Below, one piece after another: positions 1-11,264 of a stretch of DNA of 64,000 nt. The stretch is from Stereum hirsutum FP-91666 SS1. Its lineage: Eukaryota; Basidiomycota; Agaricomycetes; Russulales; Stereaceae. The position numbers were made by a program, and so were the translations under genes. How positions within the stretch are numbered: the first letter of the stretch is position 1; each line of letters starts with the position of its first letter. The notes under the pieces are model-generated. The model had not been told where the DNA came from, made no database searches, and saw only the letters and a program-made list of their open reading frames with translations. The stretch lies in the NCBI RefSeq assembly GCF_000264905.1, contig NW_006763155.1, forward strand, positions 85,871 to 149,870, in the 5' to 3' direction.

Positions 1-1010
1 CCACGTACTCGAAGCAGGGCCGGTGGACAGAGGCAGAGGGGCTGGAGGTTGCGGTGATGGAGACGAGCAAGCGGTTGCTTGGCGAGGAGCATCCCTCCAC
101 GCTGACGTGGATGGCGAACCTCGCCACCACGTACTCGACGCAGGGCCGGTGGACAGAGGCAGAGGGGCTGGAGGTTGCGGTGGTGGAGACGAGCAAGCGG
201 GTGCTTGGCGAGGAGCATCCCTCCACGCTGACGTGGATGGCGAACCTCGCCACCACGTACTCGACGCAGGGCCGGTGGACAGAGGCAGAGGGGCTGGAGG
301 TTGCGGTGATGGAGACGAGCAAGCGGGTGCTCGGCGAGGAACATCCATCCACACTAACAATGATGGCGAACCTCGCCTTCATGTACAAGCGCCAGGGCCG
401 GTGGACGGAGGCGGAGGGGCTGGAGGTTGCGGTGGTGGAGACGAGCAAGCGGGTGCTTGGCGAGGAGCATCCTGACACGCTGACGATGATGGGGAACCTC
501 GCCTCGACGTACTCGAAGCAGGGCCGGTGGACAGAGGCGGAGGGGCTGGAGGTTGCGGTGGTGGAGACGAGCAAGCGGGTGCTTGGTGAGGAGCATCCTG
601 ATACGCTGACGAGCATCGCGAACCTCGCCTCGACGTACTGGGCCCAGGGCCGGTGGACAGAGGTGGAGGAGCTGCAGGTAGCGGTGATGGAGATGAGCAA
701 GCGGGTGCTTGGCGAGGAGCATCCTGACACACTGACGAGGATAGCCATCCTCGCCTTCATATACGAGAGCCAGGGCCGGTGGACAGAGGCGGAGGGGCTG
801 CAGGTAGCGGTGGTGGAGACGAGCAAGCGGGTGCTCGGCGATGAACATCCTGACACGCAGAGGAGTATAGATAACCTCACCGTGATGCAAAGAAAACAGG
901 GCCGCAGGACAGATTCCTCAGAACTTTCGGAAATACCCATGAGCCACCGTGACGCGTCCCGCCAGGGAAGTTCTGGTCAATCCCCGCATCCGCCACCAAG
1001 GTCCCCTTAA
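1..1010 (+). CDS. C-terminal TPR array of an NLR-type protein, cut by the window edge
   Basis: An open frame running from the left edge (codons start at base 3) to a TAA at 1008-1010 encodes seven 42-residue repeats plus a decayed eighth. Each repeat has the kinesin-light-chain-like TPR signature: QGRWTEAEGLEVAV, then ETSKRVLGEEHP, then S/DTLT and NLA. Repeat starts are spaced exactly 126 bp (3, 129, 255, 381, 507, 633, 759, 885). The last unit drifts into a polar tail. In Agaricomycetes such arrays normally form the C-terminal sensor of NB-ARC STAND proteins, and the same repeat family ends the gene at 31028-34494. Any nucleotide-binding domain would lie off the left edge, so the full architecture is inferred. 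Repeats 2 and 3 are nearly identical in DNA, implying recent duplication or conversion. Confidence 0.85.
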   Translation, partial: TYSKQGRWTEAEGLEVAVMETSKRLLGEEHPSTLTWMANLATTYSTQGRWTEAEGLEVAVVETSKRVLGEEHPSTLTWMANLATTYSTQGRWTEAEGLEVAVMETSKRVLGEEHPSTLTMMANLAFMYKRQGRWTEAEGLEVAVVETSKRVLGEEHPDTLTMMGNLASTYSKQGRWTEAEGLEVAVVETSKRVLGEEHPDTLTSIANLASTYWAQGRWTEVEELQVAVMEMSKRVLGEEHPDTLTRIAILAFIYESQGRWTEAEGLQVAVVETSKRVLGDEHPDTQRSIDNLTVMQRKQGRRTDSSELSEIPMSHRDASRQGSSGQSPHPPPRSP

Positions 1011-4000
1011 AGGACTCAAGGCGGGTGAATGACCACTTATCATGCGATCATTAATTGCACTGTTGTCATCGTTATTGTAGGGTCTGGTCTCACTAACGGC
1101 GGCGCGATGGATCAGATGCCGACTGTCACCGTTCTGTCATAGTGCATTGGATCGCAACGTTCCGCCAGCCGTCAGAGGATGTAGGAGCAGTCATGATTGT
1201 TCCCATTCAGCGAGCCGCACTTCATGAGTTGTTGGTAATAAACGAGATCGTTAATGTCCATCCTCAGACTCGACGGAGATGATGTTGTTGATGCCTCCCA
1301 GACGACGCTACCAGCGGAAATAAGTAGTTATGAGCCATAAAGAGTTGAAGAGATGATGATTGAAAGACGAGACTACGCACGAGCGAAGTAGACAAAGGCT
1401 GCGGCACGCACTTCAACGCGAACTCAGAAATAATGAGGTATTTGTCGCTATGGAGCTAGGCGCGTTGCGACACAAGTACACCTCAAATGCAAGCCGTTGT
1501 CATCCGCACCTTTTCGGGCAACATGCACTGAAGCGGTCGACAAAGCAATCATGAGCGTAATTCAAGTTGGTGACGGAAATGGGTGTACGCATATCGTCGT
1601 TGGAACTCAGGAAGATATTCATAATGAACTCCCATAAAAGAAAGAGGCCGAGCGCACTACACCGCCAAGATCATTATCCATGTCTGAGCTGCGTGGAGCA
1701 CTTAGTTGGAAAGGCGCGATGAGGGTGTAGGTAGTCGTACTGAGAAGGAGGGGCTTCCGAATGTGAGACAAAGCGAATGCTTGAAAGTGGAAGGAGTGGG
1801 GCTGATCCTCTGGACGGCCATGAAAAATGGTGCGATGAGTCGTCTACAAGGAACGTAGCATAATTTAAGCCCTTGAAACTAGACGAAAGGAAATGGTTCA
1901 TCTCGAGTCGGACGTTCGTTTATAGGTCTCGACGGTGCTTCGTAAACGGTTGCGCATTTTTGATCAAGATTCCACTCATTGAAGAAGAAACGTATATGAT
2001 GTACACGGTGGACCAGAAGCGGAACTACTTGTGAAAACGAGATGAATCGTATCGTCAGTAGTCAGCTAGAACCCTTCCTCAAACACAGATCTTGATACAC
2101 GGGAACTCAACACGAAATCATGGATAGCTGCACCAACGTCTCACAAGACGTCGTCTCGCTTTAATTCATAGGCTGCACCGCCAAAAGGATCACCGCGAGC
2201 TGCACCGCGTCTCTTCAAATCGCCTTCACTATCTCCTCTAGCCACGTCGTTCAGAACCGCATCTCAAAGAATCACATTCGCCAATTGTGACCCTCCTCGC
2301 CACCGCCACCTATACCACTGCTCATACCGCCCTCATAGTCATTCCTGTGGACCCCCTGTTCTGAGCACTCGCTTTCAAATATCCACTGGTACACGCACCC
2401 GTTTGTATCTCGACCGTTCACCTATCCACCACCCACTCCTTCGTCCAAGCCACGGCCTCCGTCCTGCCGTTCTCCAAATCGAACATGACGTCATTCTTCG
2501 GGTTTGGAAGAGGCATAAGATACCATTATGGAGGTCAAAGACATGCCAAATGTTCTGGCTGAAGGGGTAGAGCTGAAGGCAGTGGCAGTATTTGTGTTGA
2601 GAGATATCGCGGTGGTGACAGTGGACGAGGTGGAGGTGGCGGTGGCGCTAGCAGAGCAGGCGGAATTCGCAGTGGTGCCGTGACGAAAAAAGTGAGGCGT
2701 GCAAAAGGGGGATCAACGCGAGTGCACAGAGCGGGTTGGAGTAGACGTACGCTGGTATCGAGGCGTTCGTTTAGCCCCCAGCAACTAGACGTTCATATAG
2801 GTCCTACTCACCAGCCCACCAGTCATATGAAACATCTTACACGCCCTCCGACCACCTCACCGCCTGCGATCTTCGATCCATCTCGTACCGAAACTTTTCG
2901 TGGAGGAAGGGTTGTGGTGGGACAAATACAACGGGCAACGAAGGGCCATGACAAGATGTAGGTCGCATTTGAACCCGTTGTTCTCGCGATTTGACTGAGT
3001 CGATGTTACTAGGAGGCATCGGATTGACTGGGTTTGGAAGTGCTAGACTGCACACCGAATGGTTCAGAATGGGGAGGCGATGTGGGTGGATGAACACGTG
3101 AAGGCAATAGACGTCCATGTGGCGAGGACTTATCGAGCAGAGATATACAAAGGAAAGAATCAGCTAAGTGTGAAAGACAAGGGATAGAACGTGCGCATTG
3201 ACTACAGACAGCAATCGGCCGTCGTCATCGCCGGGTATTATCCAGAAAGCGTGGAGTTTCAGTGATAAAGAGACAGCAATGCATATCTCTGAAAAACCAG
3301 GTGTTTCATGACCCGCAAAGGCATCGTTCGAGGCATGGTCGAACGGCAGGATAGAGAGCCACCGCGGGCACATTTCAAGCAGCGACGTTACCGGCTTGAT
3401 GGAGTCCACAATCGCGTTCAGATTGATATACAATGCGAGATCGTATCTGCGGAAGAAGGAGGAGCAGAAGAGGTATTTCGATTGCAGCGAAGGCTCGAAA
3501 AGAGTATGGTCGACGTTTGATCGGAGATGCCTTTGGCTTGGCTCAAAGCGTGATATTTGTTTGCGCTTGTCACCGCACCGCTAAACGCGTTCTTGTCGTC
3601 GTCGTCCGCCTCTGACGATCCTCTGAGTCTCTGACTTACCACATCTTCTCAGACAATAGTACCGGAACGAGAATCCAGAGCTTCCCAGTCAACCCCACTG
3701 CTCAAATCCTTAGGTTATCTCTCTCTTTGTCTTCTCCACTCGGCTTCTCTTTCGCCACTCTTTCGCCACTCACTTGCTTCTCTTTTGTGAGCTAGAAATG
3801 AACATGGGCTGTGGCTGAAACGAGAGTAGGACGAATTACTCAATACGTCGTGATATATCAGGACGGATGTCATATATAGGAGTAGGATGGATTCGATGGT
3901 CGATGGAGCCCTTCATTGCGCCTCTTTCACACATCATCCACCCCTGTCTTCCGTGCACTTAACCCGATCTTTTTCACTCCATCGAATATATAAGGCGTAC

Positions 4001-5510
4001 TCATCCGACATTACCTCTACGGCGTCCAAACACATACGCATCTCTCCCACCGTCGTCTTTTTCGGCTCCCGCTTTATACATACTCAAGGGGTCAACGAAT
4101 TTCCACAAGTGGCAGGGACATTCGACGGAGCACCGCTGCAGACCACTGAGAGTAAGCACAGCCTACTGGTGGTGGGTCCAAAAAGAGTCTTTTGGCGCCA
4201 CAATCGGAAGGTTCGAGCAAGGATCCTCGCGCCAGACCTCGCCAGATCCGTTCAACTGGCTTTCATCAAGGCCAAAGCAGGATGCTCTTTCTAACACGCT
4301 CTCCATCCGACACGAGCATATGTACCTTATTACAATATCAAAAATCCTACAGTTCGTCATCTCCTTGCATCCTCCGACCCCTCTTGGACCGAAGGAATCG
4401 TACTCGACGTCATGTCTACTAGCCAGCATCCTTTTCTCACATCCCTCTGAAGGCATCTAATGATAAAAGCCAATTGCTGAACCCAGCTCCACATATCGAC
4501 TCACAAACGAGCCTTAGGTCCCGTTACCCGTCCCATTTGGCCGTTCCAGCTGCCTTTCCAACTTCCCTCGTTTGGAGACCTAGATGCCCTTCGTTCTTCA
4601 CCATTCGGGGAGATAGCGAGCTGAAGCTTTATTGAAGAGCTTTTGGATGCAGGAGGTATCAAACGGTTGAGTCCCGTGAATTAAATGAAACGAGCGGAAG
4701 ACGGAGCGAGAACGGTGAGACAGGGCCTCGAGTCGAAGGGATAGATGTTATGGGAAGAGCCTTGGCGAGAGTCAAATTGGGGATATGGCGGTAGAAGGTT
4801 GGGACACTGTCCTTCTCTTCCATCCATGATTTGATCTCATCGACCAGTTCATGATTTGTATCCACATCAGTAATCCATGCTGGTACTGACACGCCCGTAT
4901 GCTCTAATAGAAACTTGCCGAACTCAATTCGCCCTCGCCCTCCCTACGACTGGCCTTCACCACGTCACGTTACGTCACGCCACACCATCCATCCACTCTG
5001 ACACTCCCTTAACCTCACCTCTACATACCTCATCCTTTGATGACTCTTCTCCTCCGTCCTGATTTACCAGGAGCTCGAACACAGGACTCATCTCCACCGT
5101 AGTTCTGAAGTCTCGATAGCTAATACTTAGCGAGGTCCGTCGCCTCAATATCTAGTGAGCTGACATAGTTTCAATAAATCCCTGTGAAAGTTCATTGTTG
5201 AATTATCGTCGTGTCTTCTGATCCGATGTCTAGACGCCAACCTTGATAAACCATAGCCACAGAAGATAGATGCATCGATTAAATCCAGATAAATCTTGTC
5301 TCTTGGAAACCTGTATGGACAATATGTTTGCACTGTTTCTTCATGGGTCATAATTACCATATCCACAATTTGACGTGCACCATCCTATGAAATACGTACG
5401 CAGCGGGCATCCAAGTACGACTGCTCAAAGTGCCTATGAGATATTGAGGACTTTAAACTGAATATTGATTACTGAACCCATGGGTAGGTAAGTAGGTGGC
5501 ATCGATCTGA
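1011..5510. other. Intergenic stretch without a supported gene
   Basis: Only short open frames with no recognisable domain, no consistent splice pattern and many stops on both strands. It separates the TPR fragment from the minus-strand NLR gene. The only hint of content is the weak retroelement-like reading at 4050-4460, listed separately. Confidence 0.5.
4050..4460 (+). pseudogene. Possible degenerate Copia-type gag fragment (weak)
   Basis: The frame with codons at 4074 reads LYILKGSTNFHKWQ and stays open to a TAA at 4458-4460. The motif resembles the start of Copia gag (UBN2-type) proteins, where a short 'lysine-glycine-x-asparagine...W' segment is common. The residues that follow do not continue convincingly, and no protease, integrase, reverse transcriptase or long terminal repeat is visible nearby. 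It could equally be chance. Confidence 0.2.
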
Positions 5511-8500
5511 TTACCAATTTATAGACGGTTGAGAAAGATACACGAAACTAGAAAATTGCGATGAATGGCCTCCAGGTTGATCGCATGGTTCAACATCCGC
5601 TGCTGATCGTACATGACGGAAAGAAAGGCCTTCTCTCCGTGCTCCAGACTCTATCAAGAGCTTCACTGCGTCTGCGTTGTCATTCGGTCCGGTCAATGCT
5701 GCTCTAAGTGCGCTTTCGTATATCCCTCCTCGCATGTTAACATCCGCTCCGCCTTCAATCAAGAGTCGCATAATCGCATGGTCGCCTCGCCTCGATGCCG
5801 CCTGAAGCGCGTTTCCAAGCTTACCACCCTGTGCATTTACATCGGCACCCTTTTCCAAAAGCAGTTGCACCATAGACTCATTTCCACTTTGACAAGCTGG
5901 CTGCAGCGCCGTGCCGTATTCACCACCTAGCGCGTTCACGTCTGCCCCTCTCTGAAGCAGCAATTGTACAGTCTCGTGCGCGCCACGATAGGCTGCAAAA
6001 TGGAGAGGGGTTCCATATACTTCTTGTTGCGTGCAAACATCAGCACCGTTATTAATTAGCAATATAGCGATGGTTTGTTGACGATTTGTCAGTGCTGCAT
6101 GTAGAGCGCTATCCCGTTTACCGCCAATCAGATTCACGTTGGCGCCATGATCGATGAGTAGCTGCACAATATTCTCTTGTCCACGGTATGCTGCAGCCTG
6201 TAGCGCAGAGCCATATGCACCACCGGTACCATTCACTTTGGCTCCATACTGGAGTAGAAGCCGCGCAATAGACGTGTGACCTCGATACGACGCTACCTGA
6301 AGTGGACTTCCGTATAAGCCACCCGGGGCGTTGACATCTGCCCCCTTTTCCAAAAGCAGCTTCGCCGTGTTCTTCTGACCACCGTACACTGCTGCCTCAA
6401 GTGCAGTGTTGTATTTACTGTCCCATACGTCCACGTCGATCCCCTTCTCGAGTAATATTCGCACGACCGCTTCATGTCCGTGTAATGCAGCAACATGAAG
6501 TGAACTGCCATGTGTTTCGACATCGCTCTCCTTTTCAAGCAAAGCTCGGACTGCGGTCGCAGATCCTTGGAACGCAGCACAATACAGCACAGTCGGTAGC
6601 TTCCAGTAAGAATTATACCAGCGTCGACACCACAACTCGACGCAATGTCCGTGTTTCCCGCTAAACCCAACAAATTCACCCATAATGGATTGAAGACCTT
6701 CAGAGGGCTGGGATACATGCGAAGCATGTTTTATCCACCAGACACCAGCATATTCCAGTAGAGGAAAATCAGAAGTTCTGGGCGTCTTCTTCTGTCCGAC
6801 AAGCTCTGAGGTTTGCATGAGATACGTTAAGCATGCATAGGTAATGACTGCATGGGCCAAATTTTCGTTCAAGAAAAAGCAAGAGATGTGAGCGCTTCTG
6901 ACACGGGTATCCACAAGGTATTCTTTGACTGAGAAATGCGCTAACTGCAGGAAGTTCTGGGTAGTGGTTACCAACGTAGAGCAAATGCTCAGCACGTCGG
7001 GTGGGTTAGGCAAACGATCCTCGATGACAAAATGCGGTTGGTCGTCGAACGTAAATGCCAAAGCCTCAGCAACCTCTTTGAGAGATAAGGGCTGCAGGGA
7101 GAATGACAACCACAATAAAATACGCTTTGCGTACTCCTGATTGGGTGAATTGAGGATCCTACCCAGGATGCGCTCGTAGGTTTCGTCGAGTGTTCTGGGC
7201 AGAGTACGCAGTGTTTGACGAAGAGCAGCTGGACCCAGGCATTTTCTGAGGTCCTCGAGCTGGCAATGGACCCAACGAAACCTGATAGTACTCAATGAGA
7301 AGTTTTTCGAAGACTACGAGCATCAGAGAATAACTCACATTCCGTTCGCACCTGATACCAATGTGTTTTCAATCTCCATCAATATATCGGCCTTCCACCT
7401 TTTGAAGTCGGAATTGTCGCCTCGAATTGTAGAACGGACGTAACGTATGATATCGTCACGCATTCCAAGTTCCGACCCAAGTTTCACTACATATGCAGAA
7501 GGAACCAGTTGTTCCAGACATTTTCGGATGTTCGTCTCGGGTCTGCCAGTCAGCAGCAGATGCGTATTTGCACTGACAGACCATCCAGAAAGTGAGCGAA
7601 CAAAGCTAGAAATACTGCCCCACTGTTCCTCTGCACATTCGTCTAGTGCATCGATGACGATATACACGTGGTCAAATAGGTCGAGCATCTCACGCAGAGT
7701 GGATTGCAGAGAACCAAGGGAAAAGCTCCTTTGGCCGAGACAGCGCTGGTGCAGCATCCGCAGCACATGTGGAATCTCGATCGAGTGATCCAAGAGTTGT
7801 CTTATGATGGAGAGGATAAGACTCTCACATGACTGCTTCGTGGGATCACGGAAGTCGAAGTAATGATATGCGACGACGGAGACGCTCGTTTGATCAGTAG
7901 CGGCAACATATTCGAGTTCGTCGATGATGGTCGAACTGGTAGGGCGTATATGTCGTTCAGCCGTCCAAAGGTGAGTAAGAGTATTTAACTTACCTCAAGA
8001 TACTCTTTCCACAGCCAGCTGAGTACTAGTCAGTGCGGGCAACCAGCGAATGGACGAGGACTTACGACCGCCCGACAACCACATAACAGTTTTCTCGTCG
8101 TTCTTCCATCCTGTGAAAGTGGGGGAATTTAGAAACCAGCTTCCGGTCCCTTCTGCGTGCCTCTCACGAGCCTGTCGCTGGTTAGTTGAGACGTCTGGAG
8201 CTGATAACCAGGATATGAATTTGACGCGCTCCTGATCCTCTGGTAGTCACATTCAGTGCGTAAGTCAACACATCACCCCATACTAGCAGGGCACGTACCG
8301 ACGAAAGATTCAAACCGACTGCATTCTACAGCTTGGCAAACCGAACGTCTTATTGCTTCCAATGTTGATTGGGCCTCAGTAGATTTATCTAACGAATGGA
8401 TTAGTTTACGTTGGGAAATTTAATATGAGACCAACCATTCAATCTTTCAACTGCGTTGCAAATCGTTATAAGCATATTCCTCTGTGTTTCCTTTGATTCC

Positions 8501-10705
8501 TCTAAAACAGGAGGTAACGAATGAGCAACTCTCGGAAAATGAATGGTGTGTCTCATACCCGTCAGATGGTCCGATAGCGTGCTCAAGATATCGTTCGTTA
8601 CGGAGAGTGTTGTCGCAGATACCAGTCGATCCTCCTGCAGAGTCAAACGCGAAAGCTTCTCAAGCGCTTCTTGAACGTCGCCATTCTTGCCTATCAGCGC
8701 CTTGAAGTATCGTACTTTCGCATGTCAATAACGCAGGTGTAAGGCCGGTGAACGGCAGGTCCCGCTACTTGGAAGGATGACCACGAACTGACTTTTAATG
8801 CTTCGTACTACCCAACCAGTGCATCAGACAATGCAACTTCACGGAACATAATAATTGATATTTGCTCAAATAATGGGAGAGTAAGCTGCGGCCAACCTTC
8901 GTGTTTTGACGAAAGCTTTGCAGCACATTCATTTTAAGGCTCAGCCGACTACATGAATATTCCTTCCTAAGTGCTGTGATGCGAGCTTTCAGTATTCTTC
9001 GACTGGTGATTGGGATGCATGCATGCACAGCGAACTATCATCAGGGACCGGGAACAAATGCTTGTTGATCAAAATATAGGAGCAACCATGCACAAAGTAT
9101 CGGAAGGGGCAGCAGAGACTATATCCAATTGACAATAGCCATCAACTGAGACAAAAATATTATACACAGGTATTACTACAATCAACAGACATCGACGAAT
9201 GGGTAGGTGCAGCAACGGACAGACGAAGGAGCAGAAGACAAAGAACCCACATGGGCAGCAGTAAATCGTCCCACATGGGAAGCAGAAGAGCCCACTTGGG
9301 CGGCAGGTGGTTGCTCAAGACCGAGGTGGTCGAGCAGTGGGAGAGATGGAGGGCGACAATCACTTGTAACGAGAAACACTACGAGGCGAAAGCACATAAG
9401 ACAGACAATGTATGAGAAGGAAAAGGGACGTACACGAAGCATCAGGCCGTATAGAAGACCCATCCCATGTGGAGGGCGAACAGGTATCCAGTCCACACCA
9501 GAAGTTCCCGATATGACCGAGAAAAAACTTATGTGAATGGTAAGAGCCACAATCAGTGGGAAGAATTACAAGATCTCAGAGTGCAACAGAGTAGCGGGAA
9601 GGTTCTGAGAGCAACATTGAGAGTTTGCTGTGTTTTGTGCAGTAGCGAAAAGCGCGAAGAGATCTCGGAGTAACTTCTACGAGAATGAGCACATCAAGGC
9701 CTCGAAACGGCTGAATACAGAGAGCGAGGGAGGAGTGATAGCAAGACAGAAAGCGATGATATTGGATGTAGCGCGAATGGGCGAAGATGGACGACGTTGC
9801 AGAAAGCAAAGCAGAACGAAGACGGCGACGCGCGAGAGGCAGCCACAACTGTACAGTAGACAAATGCACCCGAGCCTGCACGTGCGATGATGAGCGCGGA
9901 AGGAGCGCGGAAGATCCGATCCGATTCTGACTCAGCAATTTCCATGTAAGGGAATTGCACGATTCTCCGCCAAAAACCAAACGATACTTCCTGTAAGACC
10001 CACTACTAAAGTAGCGGGAATATATGTGACTTTCACGTCTATCTAGCGTGCTCACCGGTTCGACCTTCCCTCATGATCTTCGTAGCTAGACCCATGATTA
10101 CGAGCATGTGTGCGAGGGTTTTGACCATGTTTTCCTTGATCGATGGCGTAATCTCGTGGTCAAAGTGTATCTTGTAACGACTGAGCATATGCGTAAGACT
10201 CTCGAAGAGCTCAATGATAGAGTCGTAGCTCTTCCCGACACCTTTCGCTGCCTGATGAAAACAATCTGCATCAGAGCATGTTCCATATTATGATGATTCT
10301 AGACGAGGGCATACAGCGATGAGCCCGCTGACGGCGGTAAGGACAGGCTTTGCAAATGCAATGGGCTACATATGGTGAAAGATATCGATGAAGCTTCTCA
10401 GTGCAAGCGAAGATAAAATCAGTTACTCAGGAGCTTACCGGTATCATAGACGCAGCATCCCCAACGGAATCCGAAATGGTCTTGACGAGCTCAACAACGG
10501 GCGTTAAGGCCTTGTATATTGTCTCCCTTTTCTTCTGGAAAGTCAAGAACACGTCTTGGCGAAGATCGATGTCGTACTTGAGACTGTCGATATCACAGGG
10601 TATAACGACGAGATCCCCAAGCTCATGCTTTGAGTGCTGCTCATATTGTTTAATGGCGTCTCTGAATATCGCCGGGAACTGGTCCTGATCGAAATCGCCA
10701 GACAT
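5511..10705 (-). CDS. STAND/NLR protein: Goodbye domain, NACHT NTPase, ankyrin repeats
   Basis: Ten exons can be joined in one frame (1123 aa): 10705-10439, 10347-10315, 10251-10056, 8714-8559, 8501-8436, 8388-8299, 8239-8069, 8018-7994, 7935-7339 and 7281-5511. Start: ATG at 10705 (MSGDFDQDQFP), directly followed by the Goodbye-type helical domain (FQKKRETIYKALTPVVELVK). A second helical stretch contains YFKALIGKNGDVQEAL. The NACHT part has RVKFISWLSAPD and GTGSWFL before Walker A (SGAGCGKSIL), and Walker B VYIVIDALDECAEE. The winged-helix-like segment (ILLWLSFSLQPLSLKEVAEAL) precedes about nine ankyrin repeats such as DVNAPGGLYGSPLQVAS. Walker A sits on a 25-nt exon. The protein is expected to be a cytosolic signal-transduction ATPase that oligomerises on ligand binding and triggers cell death or defence; the ligand is unknown. 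I found no frameshift. Confidence 0.9.
8715..10055 (-). other. Oversized 1341-nt intron inside the NLR gene, possible insertion
   Basis: The donor (GTGAGC, bottom strand, beginning at 10055) and the acceptor (AAAG, ending at 8715) join MREGRTV to RYFKALIG, the same junction structure seen in related NLRs. All other introns of this gene are roughly 50-120 nt. The filling has no recognisable protein. An 11-bp inverted pair, TCCCGCTACTT at 8760-8770 and its complement at 10009-10019, lies near the two ends, and a third partial copy occurs near 9592. No target-site duplication is evident, so an inserted element is only a suggestion. Confidence 0.5.
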
Positions 10706-11264
10706 CATTGCGAGGTAGGTCAAGGATGGTAGAAGGTCGTGCAGAACGCAGTAGATGATGGTGGTGTGATTGAGAGGCAGGCCGTGGGATTGAAGAAGTC
10801 TGTGTGGTGCATTTGGGGGCGATGCTGTGTATGCCGATGTACGCATTGGGTCAATAGGGATGGCGGTGTACCTGCAGTTGTGAACCTCCGAGGAGGCCAA
10901 GGATGAAAAATGACCCTCGCATATTCAATGTTTCTCTTCTGAAAGCCGAGTAAGGCCGGGTACATGTGAATATATTTAATACTGCATACACCCACAACTG
11001 TAATGGGAGAGAACTTCATAGTTCCAGTGGTCCACGAAACGAATTATGTCACCGTACCAAGCCGATAGTAGGAAACGAGCAACGAGAGTAGCTTCAGAGA
11101 AAGGAGAAAACACAGTCATTTTTGAGTCGAGATTGAAGAGGAAGCTTCAAGAATGAGCTTGATGAGTACATCAGGAAATATGATCTTATTCGCAGAAAAA
11201 ATATCTTGCACCGAGAACAGACCACTGATGGGCGCATATTGAGGTGGCACGAGGACAATCTGTT
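10706..11264. other. 5' flank of the NLR gene, no gene seen
   Basis: The NLR frame is open upstream to an ATG at 10900, but the added residues look non-coding (low-complexity proline/histidine text) and the Goodbye domain starts cleanly at 10705. Nothing else recognisable. Confidence 0.4.

Noticed and set aside
354..890. Open frames on the minus strand across the TPR array
   Set aside because: Shadows of the repetitive top-strand coding sequence; their histidine/arginine/leucine-rich text repeats with the 126-bp period.
9182..9550. Open frames inside the long NLR intron as a separate gene
   Set aside because: No domain, no splice partners, and both strands are open over the same part.
8760..10019. 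Transposon with 11-bp terminal inverted repeats filling the long NLR intron
   Set aside because: The repeats are short, not at the exact ends, lack a target-site duplication, and a third partial copy lies inside. Kept only as a hint.
10706..10900. N-terminal extension of the NLR protein from the ATG at 10900
   Set aside because: The extra 65 residues look random, and the Goodbye domain starts at the internal methionine at 10705.
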